A stretch of 64,000 bases of DNA, from assembly GCA_022478985.1 (NCBI GenBank), contig JAKSZP010007903.1, positions 124,001-188,000 of the forward strand, given 5' to 3'. The translations under genes and the position numbers were made by a program. The stretch's first letter is position 1, and every line of letters starts with the position of its first letter. The notes below the pieces were generated by a model, which worked only from the letters and a program-made list of their open reading frames with translations, was not told where the DNA came from and ran no database searches. This document shows, one piece after another, positions 22,667 through 32,380 of this stretch. This DNA is from Massospora cicadina (Eukaryota; Entomophthoromycota; Entomophthoromycetes; Entomophthorales; Entomophthoraceae).

Positions 22667-23042
22667 TAGGTAATTAGTGATAAGGTCATGAGAACTGTCC
22701 ATGTACTAGATGATGGTAAGGACAGAAGCAAGGGACTTAATGGAACACTCATCCCCTCGCTTATAGGTGATAACAAAAGGCCCTTCCCAGAAATGCAAGT
22801 TTTTTCTTTCAAGGCATGATACAGTTGTGGTAGTAGAGTACCAGGTCTGACACTTGGAAGGAAGGGAATGATGCCTGGAGCTCATTGGCCTCTTGGCCCT
22901 AAATTGTGACAGTTATTGCTAAATTAGTCATCAACTCAGACTGTAACTGAATGATATGCTGAGCTGACTTCTTCATGTCTTGATCCAGATCAGTCCTAGC
23001 TGAGAAAACATCTTTAGTTAGTAAAGCAGGTACCACAGGTTC

Positions 23043-23500
23043 TCACACATATAACACACAGAAAGGAGGCACCTTGAAGATGGGATGATAGCTAATATGG
23101 TAAGCCATGAAGGCAATGGGTAAGTAAAGATCCCAGTGGAGAGGGGCATAGTTGGCCATTTTCTGAAGTATAGAGACCAAGGTCCCATTTACTCTTTCTA
23201 AAGCACCATTGGTAGATGGGTTATAGGGGGCCAAGAAGAGTTGTTGTGTTTCCATGGAGATGGCGAGGAGTTTTACCACTTGGGAGGTAAAATTTTTTAC
23301 CATTATCACAAAGGAGGACCTGGGGGCAACCATGCCACGTAAAGATATATTGATGTAGGAAGGTGGCAGTGGCCTTAGCAGTCTGAGTGGGGAGAGCAAC
23401 AGCTTCAACCCAATTGGTAAAATGATTAATTATGACCAAGATGTAGCAATTACCACCGGTGGTCTGATGTGGAGGACCTTCCACATCCAAGCTTATGGTG
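23043..23500 (-). pseudogene. G2 integrase, one frameshift
   Basis: Frames 23221-23490 and 23043-23408 together give the integrase core. The first reads CYILVIINHFTNWVEAVALP, where the first catalytic Asp is replaced by Asn. It continues HGCPQVLLCDNGKKF (second Asp), repeated in the other frame as VIMVKNFTS. The second frame supplies APYNPSTNGALERVNGTL (catalytic Glu) and WDLYLPIAFMAYHISYHP. A frameshift near 23.3 kb separates the two halves. The remainder of the integrase N-terminus runs to about 23.7 kb in eroded form. Confidence 0.8.
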
Positions 23501-23734
23501 TGGAAAAGTTTTTGGGGCGTTGTGAGTTGATAATGATATTGGGTCTTAAAGCTGTATTTGTTTTTTACATGTTATACAGTCATCCAAGGCTTTAGTTATG
23601 GTTTCCATGGCCTCCTAGTAGTACCACTCTTTTACCCACTCATAGATTTTGAATACTCCGTTATGCCCCATGATAGTGTGATACTCTAAGATGACAGGTA
23701 CTCGCTCTGATGGCCGAATATAGGGCAACCAATT

Positions 23735-24442
23735 TTACCCTTCTTTCTTATATAACTTCCCACTCTTTACCTTTGTGTTGCGGGAGTGCTGGGCTAACAT
23801 CTTTTTTAATGGTTCATCTTCATCAGCCCACGCATCAGGAGTCATTAGGAGGTCATGTAACCTCTCTGCTTCACTATTGTCAAGGTGAAGGACAGACAGC
23901 CGCGTCAATTCATCAACGTTCATATGGAGCGTCCCTGCTCGATGCTCAATGGTCTTATTGTAGTGCAAGAGCTTAAGAGCCCGCAAGCCAACCGCCTATG
24001 GGATCTTTCATATTCTGCAACCACTTCAATGAGGCGTGGTCAGTAATTACTTTTATGATGTCCCATATAGAAAAGGGCGGTAGTATTTGATGGCAAGAAG
24101 GACAGCCAGGAACTCCTTCTCAGTGACGCTGTAATTGCGCTCAGCTTTTGAAAGCATTTTTATGAAGTAGAATATGGGATGATCAACCCCATTTTCATCC
24201 AACTGAGCTAAGATAGTATCAACGGCGTAGTCAGAAGCATCCATGAACAACATGAGAGGCTTGCCATAGTCAAGGTGATGGAGAATGTGCCTTTGTTGCA
24301 GCAACTCCTTCAGGGTCTTAAACGCGGCTTTTTGCTCAGCACCCCAATGGAAAGGAGTGTTTTTATTCAAGAGGCGGACGAGGGGTTCGCTGAGCTGGGC
24401 GAATTTTGGGTTAAATTGATGGTAATAACCCATCATGCCCAT
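23735..24442 (-). pseudogene. G2 RNase H, RT connection and tether
   Basis: The frame 24053-24442 (129 codons) starts in the RT thumb/connection text GYYHQFNPKFAQLSEPLVRL. It contains AAFKTLKELLQQ, LMLFMDASDYAV (RNase H first Asp) and ERNYSVTEKEFLAVLLAI. After a stop, 23735-23986 carries IEHRAGTLHMNVDELTRL, the conserved tether motif (RHRxGxxNxxADxLSR), and DEPLKKM. This is the best preserved RNase H in the window. Confidence 0.85.
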
Positions 24443-24994
24443 GAATACATGAATGTCACAAAGGGCTTTGGGCGCGAAAAAATTGAATATTGCTTTGACT
24501 TAATCTTTTAGAAATTGTATCCCATTTTGTGATAGGGCGTTCCTGAGGAATCTTACTTCTTTTAAAAAGAAAGTACTTAGAGGGCTTCAGCTTTATGGTG
24601 GATGCCCGCAAGCATTGAAACACCTCCTTTAGGTGCATGTGATGCTAATTGAACGTCTTGGAGAAGACTGTGATGTCATCAAAGTAGACGATCACACATC
24701 TCAGCTTAATGTCCTGAAGAATGTAATCCATTGCCCACTGAAAAGTAGAAGTTCATTACACAACCCCTGAGTTAGCTGAGTGGGTTGAAACAGACCCTCA
24801 CTTCAGATAAGGGAGCACTTATCCTGATCCTGTGGAGAAAGGTCCATCTGCCAATACCCATTAGCCAAGTCCATGGCGAAGTGTAAAAACTGTGGGGTTT
24901 TCACTGGTGCACAGGTTCGCTTAACTGCTGACTCTGGGAATAAATATTAATTTGCTAATTGTATATAAAAATTAGCCTAGTCAAGGTTGGATAA

Positions 24995-25250
24995 ATGGGT
25001 GGCTTTGGCCCTACTCTAGCAGATTATAATATAAGTGACTTTGGCCTCACTCTGGAAATACAAGAAATTAAGAAACTTTGGCCTTACTCTGGAAATACAA
25101 GAAATTAAGAAACTTTGGCCTTACTCTGGCAAGATATAATAAGTTAAGTGACTTCAGCCTCACTCTGGCAATATAAAGGTTCTAGTGACTTCAGCCTCAC
25201 TCTGGAAATATATTAAGGATTCAAGTGAGTTCAGCCTCACTCTGGCGTTG
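24995..25250. repeat. Minisatellite, about 7 units of 37-40 bp
   Basis: Successive units share the core ACTTYRGCCTYACTCTGG followed by an A/T-rich spacer such as AAATACAAGAAATTAAG. Adjacent units 2 and 3 are almost identical, while the outer ones have drifted, as expected of replication slippage or unequal exchange. Confidence 0.8.
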
Positions 25251-25423
25251 ACACTTAGACAGGAAGTATTTCTTCACAACTTCACTTTGAAGTAAACAAT
25301 TAATAATAGAAAATAAAGTATTCACAATTCTAAGGTGTTTATTGTTAGTGAAGTGAGGGAATATTTATAGGGTAAAATGGTGAAAGATATAGGTTAGGGG
25401 TATTCGTGGTAACCACAATATTC

Positions 25424-25550
25424 TTGGCATGCCTAGCTGATGAAAAGAGATATCCGCGATGGTCTCAGCACACCTAGCTGACAGAAAAGAGATATTAATG
25501 ATGGTCTTGGCATACCTAGCCGATGAAAAGAGATAATGATTCATTTTCAG
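25424..25550. repeat. Minisatellite, about 3 units of 45-50 bp
   Basis: Three copies of a unit built on GGCATGCCTAGCTGATG then AAAAGAGATA; variants read GCACACCTAGCTGACAG and GCATACCTAGCCGATG. Located 170 bp from the first minisatellite inside the same insertion. Confidence 0.7.
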
Positions 25551-27059
25551 GAAAGATTCCAGCAGATTTCCATGAGGAATAGCGTATTTAAATCGCCATT
25601 TGTATCAGCCAACATGTTGGCTACTGAATCTGATGATTTCCCATGAGTAATTGCTCATTTTGAGCCAATTAACTCATATCCACATTGTCAGCAACAATCC
25701 CCGACAAAAAGAATTATAATTCTCATTGGATTTGATCCTCTGTGAATTATAATTAACCATTTAATTGGTGATTATAACCAAAGAGATGACATAATTGATC
25801 ATTATCTCAAAGCTTAATCAATTGGCTAAATTAAATAAATGAACCAATTATTTTAAATTAATTGTAGCTTAAATAATTTACAAGCTGGATAATGTGGTCA
25901 TATAAATTTTTACACAGAGAAGAATTTAGAACCAGATAGTTGTACCAGAGCGTCATTAATGTGGGGTGATAGTGTAGCTGTCCTTCTTGGTGAGGTTATT
26001 CAGCTTACAGTAGTCTATCACTACCTGATAATCTCCATTTTTCTTCTTTATAAGTAGAAGGGGATGACCAAGGGCTTTGGGACGCCACCAAAAATCCAGC
26101 ATCCAGCAACTGTTTGAGCTCTTTCTGCATCTGTAGCTCCTCAACTTTGGATTTGAAGTAGGGGTTGGAGCGGATAGCCAAGCATCACTAATGTCAATGG
26201 TATGAGTCCAAACCTTCATGTGCCCATAATTGGTGTCAGGAGTAGAGATGTCGCTATAGTACTCCAGTAAGGTGTGGACTTTATAAAGATCATCTGGGGT
26301 TAGTTCATCGGAGATATGAACAGAAGGAAGGGTACATAAAGACTGGTTGGCGGGTAAGCCCATATCTGCCATAGATCCAATACAGCGAACTTGTTTAATT
26401 CCTAAAGGGAATCAGCATGCCTCTTCCAATCTCCTGATGATTTTTTACAACCATATCCTTCTTGGTGATGTTACATAAAAGAAAGTTGATAGGTTGTTGA
26501 TAGACAGGATCTAGCACTTCTGGCAAAACTCTGGGCTCCAAAGGACTAAATCTGTCAATGCTGGTTAGGTGCAATAAGAGGTTGTGGGGGATTTGTATGG
26601 TAATTTTAGTGTCAACTACTCGTTGTTCACCCGATTTAATTACTTTCTCTTCAGAGGCATAGAAAAGGATACCCTCGAGGGTTCCACTGATTGAGGCAAC
26701 ATTTTTGTATGCCGTCCTGCTGTGGTGTAATGTAAGGATAAGGCAGACGAGGGAAACTCAACTATGCAAGCCTAATCTTTTTTATTAGGTCATCATTGTC
26801 AGAATCAGAGGAACTTCATAGTTAAGCAAGGAGAGATAGCCCTGCTAGAAGTTAATAAACCCTTCTATTTGAGAATGAACTGGGTAACAATGAAAGATCA
26901 TAGGTAACGTTGACCAAGGCTTCTGCTGGAGCTGACAAGATGAGCTTCCCAAACTGAATGGGCAGAGAAGAGTAGGCTCCAATTGCGCAAGTGTTGTTTG
27001 GCCCAGAAGTTCCAAACTCTTATGTATAGTTGAATTAGGGTTTAGCTTAATTATTTTAT

Positions 27060-27330
27060 AAGTTTGGACGACACAACGTTCAAAGGGGACCCAGTGTCAA
27101 GAATATCCCTAATCCGCACTCCACTATGAACTCCACTTTGGTTAAGATTCCACCCAAGTTGGGGAGAAGATTGAGGACCTCCTTTAGATGGAGAGTAGAG
27201 GCAAGTCTTTTAAAAGTTTTGGAGTATTTTTCTTGAATTGTCTGCAGGGTATGAACACACTTGGTAGATCGGATAAATGTAGCAATGAGCTGGTCAGCGT
27301 CACTGGCAGTGTCAATAAACTTCAAGACCC
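27060..27330 (-). pseudogene. G2 aspartic protease, active-site motif preserved
   Basis: The minus strand at 27084-27098 encodes DTGSP within a frame reading ILDTGSPLNVVSSKLIK. DTG is the catalytic triad of retroviral-type aspartic proteases. The open segment 27080-27325 in the neighbouring frame covers upstream helical text (ADQLIATFIRS, VHTLQTIQEKY). The protease would mature Gag and Pol. It sits between gag and RT as expected. Confidence 0.7.
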
Positions 27331-27411
27331 CTCAACATTTGCCAGAGATAAGTTTGGTGGGTGATAGCCTAATCCACTCTCTCCGGGTTCAATTGGTCAG
27401 GTACCTCCACT

Positions 27412-28790
27412 TCACCTGGAGCTCCTAAAACATAAGACCCAGATCTTCACCACTCCCTTCAGATTCATCACCAGAGGGTTATCAATGCATGTTAGGGAGC
27501 TCACAGGGGGTGAGGTAGGTTCAGGGCTTCCCTTATGGCAGGATAGGTCCTGGGATTGCTCCTCCACCTTACTAGCTTTTGGGGGAGGCGATAAAATTGT
27601 CACAGCTCTATTTTTAACCTTCATAGTAGTGGGTTTGTGCTGCCTCATGGAGACAGGTTTCAGACTAGAGTTAGCTGGATGAGAGGTCAATGGAGATAAC
27701 GTTGTGGAAGTGGATGCTTTAACTACACCAGCTTTGGGTCAATCTTTGGCGGTGAACTTTTGGGAAACAGGCGTTTAGCTTTTGTGATCTGCTCATTTAA
27801 CCCATTATTAGTGTGGCAAATGGCACCTGAGAGATGGGTTTAAGATTAGGAGCAGGCTTTGGAACCACTTGGTAAGGGCTCTCTGAAGAAAAAGATGAGC
27901 AAGGCAAAGGGACGACTGCTTTCATCAAATGAGTTTTTAAGCTGAAGATGAAGGAGAGCACCATCCCATCACAGCCATTGTTTTAGGCTATCCTCACATG
28001 GTGGAAGAGCATCTCATAGCAGCAGCTCTGTGAAACAGGGAACCAGATGGAGATAGCCAATGAAGTGGTTGAAGGGGTTAAACTATATTCTCTCCTCATA
28101 GATTTTTGTATAAGTTCAAGTTCATGAAAATAAGTCACTGCTAGCAGAGCCTCTTTGATATCTCGTACTGTTCAAAAAAGGTGCGCTTGACTGGGAGGAT
28201 ATGCATTGCTAATTGGGGATGAGACGCCAATCCAGCCATGATAGCAACAACTGAATAATCTAGAGGTAGCAGTTTGGCAAGCAACTGAGGTTGAGATTTG
28301 ATATAGAATTGCTCAACAAAGGAGGAAATTGATATCCCTCTTTCAGGCCAAGGAACAAAAAGGACTAATTTTCCCATTGTAAACTCTTCTAAGAGCTAAA
28401 TTCTTCATTAAGCACTTGCTTCACCTCCACCCAGGTGCTAAGAGTTGCCATAGTGGGAACCATTATCTCCTGAGCCATATGACTCAAGCTTGGAAGGATG
28501 TTTTTAAGTTTTTGCTGATCAGTTGTCCTTCCATCACAGGTTTTTACACAAAGAGGAAGGTTGTAATACTGCACTCGCCTGGGATAAACTTGGCCTTGAA
28601 AGGGTGTTTGTGAATGGTGGGAGAGGCTCCATAAAGGCCTTGAGAGGGGCGCAGCTCAAGCTTTTTTTAAGTCAGTACAAGGTACTAGCTAGCTGTAAAT
28701 CAAATGCAGCGATCCTACTCAGATGAAGCGAGGAGGTTGTGAGGGGTAATTCCCCACCAAGCTCAATTTTTAATAAGATTTATTTTGGTG
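27412..28790 (-). pseudogene. G2 gag region, decayed
   Basis: Starting next to the primer site, frames 28389-28574 (with ATLSTWVEVKQVLNEEF), 28141-28377 (with SQPQLLAKLLPLDYSVVA) and 27412-27690 (Ser/Pro/Lys-rich) make up a gag-like region. The tryptophan-containing helix followed by a long helical stretch is typical of fungal and plant gypsy capsids. No zinc knuckle was found. Reading shifts between the segments prevent a single product. Confidence 0.55.
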
Positions 28791-28799
28791 TACAGGATC

Positions 28800-28816
28800 C
28801 CCTGTAGTGAGCACCA
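28800..28816 (-). promoter_or_regulatory. G2 primer-binding site
   Basis: The minus strand reads TGGTGCTCACTACAGG starting 2 nt inside the 5' LTR end. TGG is the complement of a tRNA CCA terminus. The same site type occurs at G3 (39430) and G4 (48458). The donor tRNA is not identified. Confidence 0.75.
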
Positions 28817-28818
28817 CT

Positions 28819-29542
28819 TGTCAAAATCTAGGCAAGGGTTAAGCTCACTGGTCTTAATTTTCACAGGATTTGACAATCAGCAGAAACAAAAAGTATTTTA
28901 ACTATGAACTGCTATTGTAAAACCAGGAGAATTTATTACCACCATAAGAATAAAATAAGATAAGATAATATACTAAGAAAACAGGGTTTTTATTTTTATA
29001 TGTTTTTATTAGTAATATTGGCATGATAAGAAATGAACCCTCTTCATAAGTTGATACTTAGTATTTTGAAATGTTGAGGCTCAAAGTTTGGATTGCTCAG
29101 TAAAGTCAAAATTAGGGAATATCAAGATTTGACCTATTGGAGCTCAAAAGACTCACTTCACTTTGATAAGATGGACAATGGAGGGCAGGTAAGATAACTC
29201 CGTGTGGTAAGGTTTTGATGTATTTTACTCAATCAGTGGGCTGTAAAATTTTTGCACCTTTTCAGACCCCCATCTGACCCTATAATAGGGGCCAGTCTCT
29301 GTGTTATAGGCTGTATTAAATTATAAATGGCCTGGAGAGGAGCCTCCAATGAACACCACAGATCTGGCCAAAAATTTGGGGCATTTAACTGCCCAAACTC
29401 ATTTTTTTGCCTGAGTATTAATAGAAGTCTACACGGATTTGAGGGGTCTATCAAGAATTGACCATGGTCTTTTAGCTGATATTTTTATAATTTTCCTCTG
29501 AACCACTTTTATTAGTGAATTGGACTATTTAATAGTCTGACA
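28819..29542 (-). repeat. G2 5' LTR
   Basis: 724-bp direct repeat partner of 21936-22651. It keeps the expected TG start and CA end (plus strand TGTCAAAATC at the left, GTCTGACA at the right). The element's promoter would lie here, but no TATA box can be assigned with confidence. Confidence 0.9.
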
Positions 29543-29547
29543 CCTAT

Positions 29548-31680
29548 ACACTAAGTAAAATGTAACAGAAAAAATAAATCCTTGGTCAAATATCCTTTAC
29601 CTGACAAAGTCTTATATAAATCATTAATTTTCTTAGACTATCAAATCCATGGGACCCTGCACCTGAAACTCAAGCTTTATTAATGACCTTCAAATTTCCA
29701 ACGGTCTTATTAGACCAGTTAAGTCAAAGGCCCCATGACCAGATTGCTTGCTTTTTCAGAGATATTTGGAATCAAATTAATTTTGCTCTAAACATCTAAG
29801 TCATGGGCTTTTTTGGCTGAATAGCATATTTTAAAGCCCTTCAAGAGTTATGCAATCTTCTTGATGAGACAAGATGAGGGTTCTAGCAGAAAAACTTTTT
29901 TGCCAAAAAAGACCCTCCAATATTCTAATGAGTGCTTAGCAAGCTGAGAAAAATGCTTTATAACTAAATTACATTACTTTTACATTCTATTTTATCAGGA
30001 CATAACCATCCATGTGGTGGCGCAAATACTGTCTAGATGTAAGTATAATAAAGCTTACATTGACAGGATAAAACTAACTTTTACATAACTTACATAGGGA
30101 GGTTATACCATTTGTTGTTGCCTAAAATAACCAATACAAAGGGACGTAACCAGCTTGAGGCTGGTTCAGAGGTCCCATGAGATTTTTACTAATATTATAA
30201 CGTAGATACAAAGGTACAAAGAGGTAAGTACACTAGGCAGATAAATGGTAACATCTATAGACCAGGAAAGTATAAGATATATTGAAATGATAAATGCATA
30301 CTTTGTTGAATCTGGGAATTTAAAGAATTTAAATTATCAGCTTTTTGATATATAAAGTAAAGAGTGAAATGAGAAGGAAGTGCTTTAAATCCCATATATT
30401 GATAGTTCACTAGGCAAACAATTGATACTAATTAGCTCTCAGCTTGATGTGATTGATCTGTTGTTCATAAATCAAATAATTTAATTTCAAACCTTATATA
30501 GATAAGTCCAGTGGTGCACCGTATATAAATAGAATATTAAATGATATCGGAAGAACTCAGCATAATACTTACCTAAGTAAGAAAAAAAGTTGAGTCTTAG
30601 CCCATACTATGGAAAAGCCTGAAAAGTTCCATTCTCATTTTGAATATTCTTACTTTTCACTAACAATTAAGGGTTTATTTATTGAAGCCGTATAAATTAA
30701 ATCCTTTAACTATTTTGACCAAACTAAAATAGTTTCGAGATTTCACTGATGGACTGCCATAAAGAAATTCTTATATGTGAGAACACCTTTAGTTGGCAAA
30801 TCATAAATATTGAGCTGGGGTTAATTACATTCCTGCATATCAACGTTCTGGAAACAGCCAAAACAAACTCTGAAATAATTTTTATAGAAACATGCCAATT
30901 AAAGAAACAACAGGGATACCTTCCCCTTGCTATTTTTACAGGTTCTACGGATCTTCAAACTGACGCCTCACACTCTAAGTTTAGTATTAATCAAAAACAT
31001 AGCAAACTATTGTAGAACAAAAGGTTACAGAACCAAACTTGAGCGCAAACTGCCTACCATCCTCGAGGTTATAGAGGATCAATTTGATGTTACCCAGAAT
31101 AGGTGAAAATTAAGCTTAAATCCTCTAGCTACTTCAACCACCTCTTCTCAAAATGCAGGCAATTCCATAAGATAAAGGATTTTCCTCACCTTTTGCTTCA
31201 CATCCAGTAGAATTTTCCGAAGAAACAAAGTCTTATGGTTTATGCATTGAACCCATCTGAGCCTGCAGAAAAATTGGTTTCAAATTAAGTCTCAAGCCTA
31301 TAGCGATGAATTCAGTTCTGAGTGCCACATCACCCCAATTTTTCATATTAAAGCCAAAGGCAAACTTAAGGCAAGCTTAATTCTGATGTCAACACTAAGA
31401 TTAAGATTAGCATTCCATAGTGGATTGTATGCTCCTACCTTGGGATACCAGCCCCAGTTTAATCAAGTCTGTCTAGATGAATTAGATAAACTTCAATATT
31501 ACTGATATTTTTTGCTGCACGTTCAACTACCTACATATTATAGGATAGACAATTTCCATTATCAATAAGCTGATGTCTATGCCATATGCTTTGGTTTGTC
31601 ACATCCATCTAAACTTTTGGAATTTAGGATTATTGTAAAAGTTATCAAATTCAGCAAAGTATTTTCACTACTAGTTGATG
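29548..31680. other. Unassigned interval with one open frame
   Basis: The interval is mostly AT-rich. A plus-strand frame at 30749-31015 (88 codons) with HKEILICENTFSWQI and ETCQLKKQQGYLPLAIFTG reads like protein but matches nothing I know. It may be internal sequence of the older element bounded by repeat R. Confidence 0.25.
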
Positions 31681-32380
31681 TTTGAAAGGGATTTGTTAGC
31701 TTTGCCCTAATATAAGTGAAGTCCCAGCTTTAGGTTCTTGACATACTTATGGTTTGTATTGATCTAAACCCCATATATTACAAATTATTTGATTATTAAT
31801 CATTGGTCTTAAGGCCAAAATCATTTTCATCTACTAAACACATGTCGTCGTGTAAATTTAATGAATTACGCTAGCATTTCAAGCCAAATAAATTTGAGTT
31901 GAATCACCTACTTAGAAACACACTGACTGATAAGGTAGGGCGACTATCTTATTTGTTTATCATGTTTACGATGGGAATAAAGCTCTATTTATAAGTTTTA
32001 ATCTCTCCACATCAATAATCTTGCTCTATATAATGAACATCGTTATCTGTTATTTCCTAATATCATACTTATACTTTTTGGATGGCACACGAGGAAAATG
32101 CCATAGTGCTGACTAATATGATCAATATTACTAATACGAAACCAGAATAGGAAAAGAATCTTGATCTACTTTTAGCACAAAACCTGGACTGTGACATCAT
32201 CTACTAAGTTCCTGAAATCACTCCATTTTTAAACATAGAGCATTATATTCTTTATTATCATACTTAATTGTTTTATTATGCTTGAAATGGTTCCATCCTT
32301 TTGCAAATAGTAACTTCCTAAATAAATTGAGAAACGAGTATAAAGTATGATTGGGAACTTTGAACTTCCCTTTAACAAGC
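31681..32380 (+). repeat. Diverged direct repeat R, right copy (probable old LTR)
   Basis: Partner of 19203-19890, same orientation. It starts TGTTTGAAAGG and shares the GCTTTGCCCT, CACTGACTGATAAGG and ATCTGTTATTT anchors. Divergence is high, so this event is older than G2, which lies between the copies. Confidence 0.5.

Larger units (their letters stand above)
24882..25914. repeat. Solo-LTR-like insertion inside the G2 RT
   Basis: The insertion starts TGTAAAAA and ends TTTTTACA, so it has TG...CA ends with an 8-bp inverted terminus. It interrupts RT between two adjacent conserved motifs. The 5-bp flanks CGAAG and CAGAG agree at three positions, and counting one as a target duplication restores the RT frame. 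The interior has no coding motif but contains two minisatellites (24995-25250 and 25424-25550). A solo LTR of an unseen family is the simplest reading; a MITE-like element is the alternative. Confidence 0.6.
24456..26372 (-). pseudogene. G2 reverse transcriptase, split by a 1-kb insertion
   Basis: The N-terminal part (25956-26372) ends in LLIKKKNGDYQVVIDYCKLN, the gypsy KKDGxxRxxvDYrxLN motif. On the other side of the insertion (24882-25914) the text resumes with the catalytic strand AMDLANGYWQM and then VIVYFDDITVFSKTF (about 24660-24700), with the YxDD box intact. Removing the insertion plus one 5-bp flank copy rejoins the two parts in the same frame, which shows the break is secondary. Other stops remain, so the enzyme is dead. 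Confidence 0.8.
21936..29542 (-). mobile_element. G2: full-length decayed Ty3/gypsy-type LTR retrotransposon
   Basis: LTRs at 21936-22651 and 28819-29542 enclose a minus-strand gag, protease, RT, RNase H, integrase series. The ends read TA...TA in one LTR where the other has TG...CA, as expected after C-to-T decay. Flanking 5-mers ACTAT and CCTAT match at four of five positions and are probably the target duplication. A primer-binding site (TGGTGCTCACTACAGG) lies 2 nt inside the 5' LTR and a polypurine tract (GAAAGGGGATAA) abuts the 3' LTR. RT is split by a 1,033-bp insertion. The RT YxDD and protease DTGS motifs survive, but frames are broken throughout. Confidence 0.9.

Noticed and set aside
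24995..25550. CRISPR-like array
   Set aside because: Regular repeats are present, but spacers are not unique (the whole unit is repeated and drifts), units are direct tandems, and the context is a eukaryotic retroelement.
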